Assembly (NCBI GenBank): GCA_947652115.1
Contig: OX393565.1
Span: forward strand, 7,862,933 to 7,926,932
DNA length: 64,000 nt
Direction: 5' to 3'
Source of the DNA: Blastomussa wellsi
Lineage: Eukaryota; Cnidaria; Anthozoa; Scleractinia; Plerogyridae
Shown: piece by piece, positions 11,327 through 21,321 of the stretch
Position numbering within the stretch: the stretch's first letter is position 1
Layout of the letters: each line of letters begins with the position of its first letter
Notes under the pieces: model-generated
The model's input: the letters and a program-made list of their open reading frames with translations, nothing else
What the model was told of the DNA's origin: nothing
The model's database searches: none
Translations under genes and position numbers: made by a program

Positions 11327-14300
11327 CTGCAATAAGAGAATTGTGTAATATGAGCAGTTAAACACAGAAATTTGTCCTGCGAAATAGAACTTACGACAGA
11401 TTTTCATTTAAACTTTCCCATTTTGCAGCTTGTGTTCGAAGGAACTTAAATTTTAAAATATAAAGGAGGTCTCGGTATTCGTTTAGGCGAAGGAAGACCT
11501 TGAACATACCCCATAATCCCTAAGATTATCAGCTTTCAGAAACGTCTTCATTTGAACCGTTCACTGTACGCAATTTGTGAGAGCGCTAGCAGAAAAATGG
11601 GAGAAAGCAAATCGAAAAATTCAAAAACGCAACGGATGTATAGTATTGATGTCAAGAGCAAAGTGACGTATGTTTCATGAAAGACACGGATATTCAATCG
11701 ACAGGGATTCATTATGTTTCAAACATGCACGTAGTGTTCTGGAGGCCACAATTATCTTTCGCGAGTGCTAAATATTAAACTTTCGCGATAATTTTTTCAT
11801 TAGAAATTGTTTTAAATTTACTTTATAGAAACAAGGTGATCGCTACATTTAAATCAAGAGAAAAAAATTACAGGTCCCGGAACTCGTTTCCGAGAAAAAC
11901 GATGATATGTCTCTCTCTCGAAAGCCAAGCTGCATAGAAAAGCCATCTTTTTGTTTATGTCCAGGCATAAAATTCTGCGCAATGTGGATGCGCAATATGA
12001 TTCTCAGGAATAACCTTGAAAGGGGCCGCGATGACCCAGGAAGTGTACTTAAAAATCATCAGTTACGTTTGAAGTGTTGAACGTTTATCTAAGGACATTT
12101 TTCGTCAATTATTTTCATTCGGAAAGGAAAGGAAAGGCACCCCCCCCCCCCCCCCCCGAGAACTTGGCTCACGCGTTTCAGCACCCCACTGCTGCGCGGG
12201 CCTTGCCGACAACAGTCCTTTTCAGTGCTGCAAACTCTCACCCGGACGATCAGAACACACGATCAACTAAACACAGAAAGGCTGGCAGTTCAGTTGGGAA
12301 TAAACTGTAACTGAATTTCCACTGAATATTTTGACAGGCTCAGCCTGACTTCTTCAGGCATTAAATATAAATAACAGCTGAAAAAATCTCACAAGATAAC
12401 AGAGCATAAGATTACAATTAAAAACTATAAAACCACTGGAATAAACCAACCGAATAACAATAGAATAATAAGATGAAACTGAGGAAGGTCATCGCAGTGA
12501 ATTTCTAATTTAAGCAAAAGAAAAGGAAAAGCCTGAAAAAATCAGGGCTTGTTTATACCTGAAGATTGAAGGGTTTGACCCCTTTCCAGCCTTTCAATAA
12601 CGTACGCCTGCGTATTCAAACCGTATTAAAACTATATTTTTCCGTTGTCTGAGCAGACCGCCATCAAACGCGCGGTAGAACCAAGAACGACGAGTTTAAT
12701 ACATGCCGGGGATAAAGAGGGTGTGCATGGGGTTAACTGATAGCTGAGAATTGACGAATATTTTAACTGTCAGCTGAGATCAGAAAGTTTTAGATAACTG
12801 TCAGCTGTGATGGATGATCTCAACCCTCGTTCCCAGGGTCTTTTCCGTGGATATAAAGGTAGATAAACATTGTGCATCTTTACTGCGCAGCATTTTACAC
12901 GCGATTAGCGCGCGCAGCGTACGCACATGAAACAATATGGCGGCTTTTTCTATAGAGATTTGCTCGTGAGCGAGATAAATCGTCGTTATTCTCGTAAACA
13001 AGCCGGTGACCTATTTTTTATTGCATAATTTTGATGTACTAATTATCATGTTTAAGTTAAAAAGATAAAAAGAAAAATTCTTGCATAGGAAAAAAAGATG
13101 TAGTTCAAACCTCTCAGAAAATCGTTACTCGAATTTGTCTGATTTTTTCCATAAATCATATGTTAAATTGTTCCATATAACCGAGACTTACTAGCTATCA
13201 ATTTGTTTGCCAAGTATTCGGTTAATTATCTGTCCTTTCAGCTACCACAAAATTTACCGTGAAACGATAAAATAGCGTGCGTGATTAGCATAAATGGGGT
13301 AAGATTGGCCCATCATAAGCAAAAGTTTTGCGAGCACGGTGACCTACCTTTTTATTGTATTTTTCGAAACAGTGCTTGGAAGGGAACATTCAGGGAAAGT
13401 TTCAAAAAAATTGTTGGACAACTTCTATTTCTGAGGAATCACCTTAAGCTACTTTTACCTCTGTCTGGACAAAATGGGATGGGCAATGATAAATCACATT
13501 GCTATCCCTTACCTGTAGCTAACCGTTACTCAGTAATAAGTTTGACATACGAATTAAAGAGCACATTTTGTACTTGTTCTAAAATTTAGTGCTTGTACTA
13601 TAAAACTATAAAGACCGTCGGCGCTAGGGGAAATCAAGACAATATCGTTGAAAACTCACAATGTACAAAGTGTTGAATTTACTGTTATAAAGTGTTATTT
13701 TCTTCAACAATGTGTTCATGGCTGAATCTTTCATAATTCCAATTCCTAGTCTGCCTTCTGAATAAAAAGAAATAGAAAAGTCCGACAAACTGCGGCTGGC
13801 TGAGTTGACATATTTAATGGTTGCATGTGGTTTTATTGAAGAATTAAAACTGGTTATGCACGTTTGGGAGAAAGTACACTGAAATTGAGTAATTGTCTGT
13901 AAGAAGAGTGTAAAAAGAGATATATACTCCAGGTATCATAGCTCAGATGTTACGTGAGGGAATCGCTTAATCAGAATTTACTCGCCTTTTTCAACGCGTC
14001 GAGGCATTTTGTGGCCGTAAGCAAAATCGTTTAACACTAATAATGTTTAAAGAGAGTTGCAACCTAGAGAAAAAGGTTCTAAGGAAAATGGCTTGTATTC
14101 TCTTCATCATCATGGGTGATCAACAGTATGTGCTAAGCCTCCAAAACAGTTCGGAGTCACTGGGAAGTGATCTAAAATCATCGGATGCTACTTGACACTG
14201 TTCAACTGATGAGATGGACAGCGTTAGCAAGATACAATACATCAAAAACTTTAACTGAGATCTGAAAAGCTGAGAAATGGCTCAAATTTTAACTGATAGC

Positions 14301-16961
14301 TGAGAAACGACCTAACTGATAACTGAGAATCCAGTACCCCTATACAAAGGCAAAGGCAAAGTCTGCGTCGAGCCTAGTGGCCCATACCACCGGAGCTTAT
14401 CCCGGTTTCTGTAGTATGAAGCGACTGAGAGTATTTCTACTCCCCCCTGGATGGGATGCTAGTCCATCGCAGGGTTACCCCCAGCAGTAAATTCGCCGGT
14501 ACCCATTTATACACCTGGGTGAAGAGAGGCACTGTGTCTGGGGAGTGAAGTGTCTTGCCTAAGAACACAGCGCAGTGGCCCGGCCGAGGATCGGTCCCGG
14601 ACTGCGTTCGATCGGAGTCAAGCGCACTAGCCATTAGGCTACTGCGCCTCCCCCATGCAGACCCTCGATAAAAGCTTTCTCTTTTTTCCCTCATACTAGC
14701 TAACGACCTGAGCAAATCCTCGGCAAAACTGGTTGAGCACTATCCACTGTCGAATAATAATTTCACCCGCAAACGGTGTTATCTATTCTCTCTTTGAGCA
14801 AACAGACAAGTTAAGAATTGAATAACATTTTCCATAAACATTTGAAATCTCCATAGAGATAGGAAGACACTAATCGCCAAAGAAAGCAAATACGCAAATG
14901 AAGGAAGTTGTGTTTGTTGTATTTGCTCAGTTCCTTATTTTTACCCGCTTAATACGTTCGTAACATCGCCAAGTTTTCCCATACAGTTTCTTACATTACT
15001 CAGTGATCCTTGGTAATGTCATACAAAGACGATCACAAAATGCGCTTGGAATACCTGTGGTTTTTAATATTGCTTCTTTTGATTAAAGCATGGGCTGGCT
15101 GCGTTAATTGAACATATCGTGATCAGGCTAAACCAAAAATAAGTTTGACCTATTTTCAATGTTATTGATAGCGCGCAGTTTTTTAATTTCTTCCATTTTG
15201 ATTCATATCTGTTAAAACTTATCGATAGAACCCCGTTACAACTAAGCAAGCATGATGTCCAATATAACATACAACAATATAAGTTGAACTCCGATTAAAT
15301 GAATACTATTCTTAACTGGAAATTTGCGCGATAACCAAAGTCCAATATGCACAAGAAGAAAAGAATTACGAAACACGAATGCGGACCTTATAGATTCTTT
15401 TAATTTATTTATGTCGCTAGCTTTAAATCTAAATTTTTCTTACTTGTTGCCATATGGTACTGAGAATTGGCAGTTGATTAAAATGTTTCATTTGCGTAAA
15501 AGGTTCCGCTCCGATTGCCAATCAGTCGATACATGTAGGTATCGGCAGTATTGCGGCAAAAAGAATTTAACATTAATTTTATAATATTTTTGCAATTAAA
15601 GTAAAATGATAAGACGGATATTGTAGTTACCAGTCAAAACAGGATACGTGTAATAAAACAGAAATCGACGGCTTGAAACATTTATGTCGGTGCGCAAATT
15701 TTTCTTAAGTTTTTGGGAATCGTGAGTGGTCGTTTATGAGTCGTCAGACTGGGCACTAACAGATGATGGAGTCATCGAGCAGCTGAAACACAGACGCATC
15801 GCTCTCCAGTTCAACCGCTGCAGTGTTTACCGATATGCTAAAAGATGCGACATTGTGACGCATTAATAACACGAGGCCACACTTAACAGCGAAATGTCAA
15901 CGGAACTTTGCGGAAAAAATTTCTTTCCCTTTCAAGTAAAGCTTTCGTGATTATGTAGGCACTAAAATGCCTTTATCACGAATAATGATCTTAACGTAGT
16001 TCAAAAATATCAACGATCAATTTATTACGATTGCTTTTCCACTGAAGTTCTACCATTAATGACTAATAATCAGATGCGAGATGCTTCGCAAGAAAAAACA
16101 AAACCATGACTCCGAACGTAAATATTGTCAAATTTATGCTTTTGTAAATACCTTTGCAAATTTAACTACAAAACAAATATCCGATTTCGGTAAAAATGAT
16201 TAAGAATTTCTTAACTGCGATGTTTTGCCAGTACTTGTTACATCGAACAGGTGTTTAACTGAGAGAGAACTGTTGACATCAACTCGCTTACAGCTAATTA
16301 TCTGATCTTAAGCTAAAGAATTAAGTGTTGGTTCTTTTTGCTAATTATTCGTCAAGGTATTTCAGACAAAAACATTCTTTGCACAAGTACTGGTGGCAAG
16401 TTTGGAGAATCTTTACATTTTATATTTTTGTCTTGTTTTAAAAACTGTAATCAGTGTTAGTTGGGGAATACTCTAACTGAGAAATGAGAAAAGTTTGTCA
16501 AAATTCGTGTGCTCGAAATACACAATGCTATCACGCGATCTGTAGTTTTAAGGTGGCTTAAGGTGGGAAACAAACTTGTGTTACCCCAATAGCTGGTAAA
16601 TACGGATTGCAATAGACCTGTTGGTCACCTGCAATTCATAACTGGTCTTACCTATTGTGGTTACGACAGTCCCGGCGAAGAAAAACGAGCTGCCAAACCC
16701 CCAACTTCTCTTGTCGCTTGTATTGCCAAGTGGAGGTATTCCCATGTCTTGAGCTGCCACGACATGCTTGACGAAATCTTCTAATTCCTTGTCCGTAACA
16801 CAGGTATGCCTTGCGAGGAAATCGTCTCGTTTCCTGCGTAAATCTGACAGAATACGTTGCTCGTAAGGTCCCTCGATCGACGAGAAGATGGCGGCACCCA
16901 CGGATAGATAGAATATATAAACAATCACTAAAGCTATAAGACGAAGAGTCGCGCGTTCCAT
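10653..16961 (-). CDS. TWIK-like two-pore-domain potassium channel, two coding exons, complete
   Basis: Coding exons on the minus strand are 16961-16652 (ATG at 16961, Kozak A at -3 and G at +4) and 11326-10653 (stop included). The donor is ATAG|GTAAG, the acceptor TTGCAG|GTTACGG, and the split Gly codon falls inside the first pore signature. The product is 327 residues. M1 about 7-29; extracellular cap with Cys54 (the position of the family's cap disulfide) and an NTS sequon at 80; pore 1 TTIGYG at 101-106; M2 about 117-140; M3 about 171-193; pore 2 TTIGLGDFVPGED from 210; M4 about 233-254; a Ser-rich cytosolic tail. Pore 2 with GLGD(F/Y)VPGE and the PLSDGGK segment after pore 1 resemble TWIK (KCNK1/6). 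TWIK1's unusual Thr in pore 1 is Ile here, the ordinary potassium-selective residue. Expected role: dimeric background K+ conductance at the plasma membrane. The 5.3-kb intron contains a SINE and a PLE remnant. Confidence 0.93.
12138..12400 (-). mobile_element. PLE 3'-end remnant with hammerhead-like motif
   Basis: Inside the K2P intron. Read on the minus strand, 12357-12326 gives CTGAAGA, then a CAGGC-TGA-GCCTG stem, then TCAAAAT where an intact element would have TCGAAAC. The same order (CTGANGA, hairpin, GAAAC) follows the GIY-YIG frame in the PLE copy at 63246-63276. A poly-C run at 12139-12155 and (GGAAA)n precede it. No coding part survives. Confidence 0.45.
12720..12812 (+). repeat. 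'AACTGATAGCTGAGA' short repeats
   Basis: Degenerate direct repeats of 'taactgtcagctgaga', spaced 30-40 bp. A second cluster with the same phrase (ttaactgatagctgagaa, ctaactgataactgagaa) lies at 14240-14330, so the two clusters flank about 1.4 kb of the K2P intron. Confidence 0.5.
14340..14655 (-). mobile_element. SINE family 1, near full length
   Basis: The reverse complement carries the tRNA-like head (ggaggcgcagtagcctaatg...), the conserved body (caggtgtataaatgggtacc), 'atggactagcatcccatcca' and the tail 'accgggataagctccggtgg'. It sits in the K2P intron, in the same orientation as the gene. Confidence 0.8.
16652..16961 (-). CDS. K2P channel exon 1 (M1, cap, first pore helix)
   Basis: 310 bp: start codon, M1, cap helices and the first pore helix up to TTI plus the first base of Gly104. 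The acidic and basic cap residues (LRRKRDDFLARH, then KELEDFV) align by eye with the TWIK cap. Continuing past the donor adds only about 20 codons of intron before a stop. Confidence 0.92.
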
Positions 16962-17610
16962 GAACGAAAATTGTGGATCAAGAAGTAACTCGACTTCTTA
17001 AACGTCGAATGCTCGCAGTGCGTTCGCCCCGAAGTTCTTGTTATCCTATCACACCTATATTTAGGCTGTTACCAACGCCAGGCAGGACTCTATTATAAAA
17101 CGATGTCACTTGCTTGTGTTCAATCGATCACTGTGGTGATTTTTAAGTCGTTAAACGATGCCAAGTTTGTTAATCAGCCGCATAAATCAACATAACAATA
17201 GCTGCTAAAGTGAGGGCCCACCATGCAACTCGGAGCCATCAAAATTAAGATATTGATGTCTTAAGTTTTTTTCCTAATAAAAGATACCAATACGACCAAT
17301 ATCCAATATAAGTGGCTGCTGAAAACTCGGCAGAGTTTTATAGTGAACACTTTTAATAGGACCTGATTGCATAAATTCCAGCTGGGGCTGAAATTAATTT
17401 CCAAGTTCAACCTCTCGGGGCTGAAAACTGGTCAAAACTCTCGTCATGAAATCGCAAACGCCGCGCTCAGAGATTTATTTCTGCCAGCGCCGAGATGAAA
17501 TCTAAGCGCTTCTAATATAACTGGGTTGAAATTCGCCATGTTATCGGGCTCTTAGTGTGTTGAAACAGGTATTGAATCAGAATTAAGGTTTCTGTATATT
17601 TATGCAAATA

Positions 17611-17878
17611 GGGGGCGCTGTGGCCTAATGGTTAGTGCACTGAACTCCGGATCGGACGGTCCGGGTTCGAGCGTCGGCCGGGGCACTGCGTTGTGTTCTT
17701 GGGCAAGACACTTAACTCTTACAGTGCCTCTCTCCACCCAGGTGTTTAAATGGGTACCGGCGAAATAATGCTGGGGGTGGGGTAACCCTGCGATGGACTA
17801 GCATCCCATCCAGGGGAGAGTAGAACTTAATGCTACAGAAACCGGGATAAGCTCCGGAAGTTTGAGCCCCAGGCTTGA
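17611..17878 (+). mobile_element. SINE family 1, full length
   Basis: tRNA-like head with A box (tggcctaatggttagtg) and B box (gggttcgagcg), then the shared body (aagacacttaactcttacag; atggactagcatcccatcca) and the tail 'accgggataagctccgg'. It abuts the PLE-type hairpin at 17886. Confidence 0.82.
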
Positions 17879-17885
17879 ACCTCAT

Positions 17886-18026
17886 TTGGTGTTATCAACT
17901 GGGTTGGTAATGTAAATTGGTCACGGTAAAGAGATTCGAAAGCTTTCGAATCTCTTTACGGTGGCCAATTTACATTATCAACCCAGTTGATAACATCAAA
18001 TTATCTTGCTACACTTCCCACCCATT

Positions 18027-18059
<33 letters not shown>

Positions 18060-18062
18060 ACT
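17886..18062. mobile_element. PLE-derived hairpin element, short version
   Basis: Palindrome of about 108 bp: 'gttatcaactgggttggtaa' ... 'gattcgaaagctttcgaatc' ... 'acccagttgataac'. It is followed by the shared 3' end 'cagcaccacagtttctttag'/'aaacttaccccc'. Unlike its relatives it lacks the hammerhead-like centre; the arms meet at a perfect AAGCTT. Confidence 0.7.
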
Positions 18063-19081
18063 ATGCATATGCAGATATTAGCATGATTCATTTGCATAAG
18101 ATATCAAGGAAGACAATCGCAAACTGACCACTTTTTAGCAAATATTTGATAAGAAATGTTGGAAGTTTTATTTCCTTTGTGTCTCTGAAAAATATTTTGT
18201 CAAGGTTCAATTGAACCTGTCATCTCGCGCAATGTTGATTACAATCTGTACATAATCAAGTTATTTTAAAAGTCGTGCGATGCATTATTCGATCAGTAAA
18301 GATCTAAACTAAAATAGTTCAACCGTAGCTCAAGACTTCTTTAACACAACAGTTACAAAAGTGCGGGTATATAGCATATACCGTGTCCAAGCTGTTTCGA
18401 GAACTTTTTGTCCTTTCATTATTTAATTACCTTTGATTTATTCTATAAAAAACGTTTTAGTCGTGTACTCGGCAGCCCTTCAATATATATTTTTCGTGAC
18501 GTACTATTTCCTTGTACGCTCTTTGCACACGCGCGTTTATAGTGTTTCACGATCAAGTATCGGTTCGCGTTATTGTACAAAAACGTTGGAAAAGTATCAC
18601 ATGAAATACAGAGTGTGCGATGAGATTGGAGAAAAAATAAAGAAATAAAAGTGTCTTAGTAAGATATTTCTAGAATAGATAGAAAGTTAAAGCAATAGAA
18701 AGTACTCGTGAAAAATAGGAGAAAGTGATGTAGTTTTACCGGCGCCACTGCGGACAAATACGGTATCAGTTATGTTTGTTATTTGTGAAATTAAATTAAA
18801 AGAAAAGGAACGATATGAAGGTACTAACTTGAAAGGTTTAGAACTGTAAGAGTAGCAAAATTTCTATATTCAGCATGGGAAATATCGGCAGAAAGCATTT
18901 AGCAAAGCCTTGAGCAATGCATCTCAAACTGTCCGTAACAAGAAATAAAGGAGTCAAATAATAAGAAGTTGTTCTCCAACTGGACAGCTCGCCATTCCTA
19001 ACCGTGGTACTCGTTACAGCAAGATTAAAACACAGCGGAGATGTAAAGGAGGGTGAACATTTGAGTGAAATTTTTAGTAGT

Positions 19082-19666
19082 TTAAGGGGTGAGCTAGACC
19101 CCTAACTACAAAACGGTTGCTATAGATGAATTCTAACTATAATATCTTGGGTTCCGTTTCAATCCAGGGATTAGTTTTTTGCCATGCTTGTTCTATTGGA
19201 GGCTCACTTCACTTTTGGCAGTTTTGACCAAGTAACGTGACCAGAACATGTTAACGCTTAAAACTCGCACAACTTACATCTTTCTCGGATGAAACCAAAA
19301 CCAATGGATAGAGTGCATTCAGAGTTCCCATTAGTTAAAAAGCTATGACGTCATAAAATTTTTGTAACGTCATAATTTTCAAGGTAAAGTATTGCGAATT
19401 TCAAAAAATCGATACGACAGATTTTGCATCTGAATGCACTCTATCCACTGGCTTTGGTTTCATTTGAGAAAGATGCAAGCTGTGAGAATCTTTAGCGCTT
19501 ATGTGTTTTGGTCGCGTCAAATATGGTCAAAACGGCCAAAAGTGAAAGTAGTCTCCAATAGAATAAGCATGGCAAAAAACTCATCCCAGGATTGAAACGG
19601 AACCCAAGATATGATGGTTAGAAGTCATCTATAGTAACCGTTTTGTAGTTAGGGGTTCCCCCTTAA
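19082..19666. mobile_element. Foldback element with about 250-bp arms, TTAA ends
   Basis: Left arm 'ttaaggggtgagctagaccc', 'ctaactacaaaacgg', 'cttgggttccgtttcaatcc', 'tggatagagtgcattc'. The right arm carries the reverse complements in reverse order, ending 'ccgttttgtagttaggggtt' and 'cccccttaa'. Ends with TTAA next to GGGG would suit a piggyBac-type non-autonomous element. That assignment is inference. Confidence 0.75.
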
Positions 19667-19741
19667 GAAGGTATTGAAAAAAGAAAATTTGTTTTTGCTA
19701 GAGGACAATTTTAAAACTACATTAGTATTACATTAGTACAT

Positions 19742-19915
19742 TCTCTACTTGCACAATACCATAATACACCGCTTCTACCCCCAAAAAAATTTGCTTCGCC
19801 ATTGTTTTAGATTTCCCTTGGGACATCTTCATGTCCCAGGAGAAATTGCAAACAATGATTATGCAAAATTTTGGGGGGTAAAAGAGGTGTATTATGGGAT
19901 TTGTGCAAGTAGAGA
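19742..19915. mobile_element. Small MITE, 174 bp
   Basis: Ends 'tctctacttgcacaatacca' and 'tgggatttgtgcaagtagaga' are inverted. Inside, 'acccccaaaaaaattt'/'aaattttggggggt' and 'catcttcatgtcccagg' extend the stem-loop. Confidence 0.7.
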
Positions 19916-19980
19916 ATTAGTAATACTTCTCCTCTCCCAATCAGGAACGTAGCCAGGATTTTTCCAGAGGTACGCACAAT

Positions 19981-20240
19981 AGTCCAGTTTCGAGTTAGCA
20001 AAGACCGCTGAACAAAAAGACTAAATACCCAGTTGTACAGGGTTGGCCTTAATCCGATGAAAAATATTCACAGATACCAGCAGAAAAGCACTGAAGTAAG
20101 ATGAAACAATGCACAAAGTTGTTAATATTTCCTGTTCTCACTGGTATTTGCGATTATTTTACTTCAGGTCGAGACAAACCCTGTATAGAGTCGTCTTTAG
20201 TCGTTTTATTCAGCGGCCTTGGTTAACTCGAAACTGGACT
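19981..20240. mobile_element. MITE, 260 bp
   Basis: Terminal inverted repeats of about 45 bp: 'agtccagtttcgagttagca' plus 'aagaccgctgaa' at the left; 'ttcagcggccttggttaact' plus 'cgaaactggact' at the right. An inner 'acagggttggcc' is also mirrored by 'gacaaaccctgt'. Confidence 0.72.
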
Positions 20241-20574
20241 ATTTTCCCAGCACCCATTGTCTTCATGGAAAACGCATACATTTAAATACGCTGTTAAGAG
20301 TGGAGACAGCATGCACCTCGAGAAATGGGGAAAACTCTTACAAACACTTTGTTGAATTTAAGGTTCAAATTATCTTTGTGAAGCCTTTGCCTTATCCTTT
20401 TCTTATTAATTTAGTTGTTTATTTATTTATTTATTTACTGAATGCATGAACTTAATTTTCTTTCAACGATGTATCTTATTATTTTTTATTAATTTTCATT
20501 TATTTTAATGCTGTTGTAATTTCACGCCAAAAAACTGTAAAACACAATAAAATACAAAAAAAAAAAAAAAAAGA
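20241..20574 (+). repeat. Retroposed 3' end with AATAAA and poly(A)
   Basis: AT-rich sequence with (TTTA)n at about 20418 ends 'acacaataaaatac' followed by 18 A's at 20557-20574. A polyadenylation signal just before an A-run is the scar of reverse-transcribed mRNA or a LINE. No protein is recognisable upstream. Confidence 0.45.
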
Positions 20575-21321
20575 AAGAGTGGAAACAGTTGAATAAAAAT
20601 TGTTTGAAACCAATTTGTGACGGTACGGAGCTCATTTGTTCTGAAATGTGGACATCGACAGAAAAGGCCGCTACAGAGACAAACGAAATGCTTAGGTCAT
20701 TCGTCGATTTGTCGCCGTGCAGCTGATGACTGTTGTAAAGACCTTGAGAAACGCGTTTTCAAACAAGAACGCATTATTGTAGACAGGGTAGACGCTGCGA
20801 AACGATAGGGAAGGCGGAAATGTTTTCTTTAAGTCCCTGGATTGTTAATTAAAAGGTTGTGGCAGTCAAAAGCAATCTCCGTTCTCAGTCACTCCATCAC
20901 ACACAACCTTGAAGCCTACATAAGACAGATAAGCCAGATACTATATTCGCTTGACACGCTTACGGCCAAAAATCATTAAAACATTTCAGTTTTTTGTTTC
21001 TTGTGTTACGTGCTATATTATTTCATAATGGGCACAATTTACATTAAATTTCAGCTATTCCAAAAACTGGTCGATATGTACGTGACAGCAAAAAGGAGCT
21101 GAGAAAAGCAGACAGTACTCTGTACATCACAATATTTTTTACCTCCGTCTAAATTTGTACCTACTGGATTTTTTTGAGCACTAAAATATGTCTTAAAATC
21201 GGAAATGCGCTTTCCACAAGCTTACGGCATGTCAAGGAAAACGAATTCCTCTGCACTTTATAGTTCTGGGTTAACAATTGTTTCCAAGCGCAAAGGCACA
21301 TGTTAACTTGGTCTGCTGCAA

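Larger units (their letters stand above)
16962..21321. other. Intergenic region between the K2P start and the POLK stop
   Basis: Holds a SINE, a PLE hairpin, three foldback elements and a retroposed tail, listed separately. The open frames here (for example 18433-18648, 20617-20808) show no family motif. The K2P promoter should lie just above 16961, but no clear TATA is seen. Confidence 0.5.
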
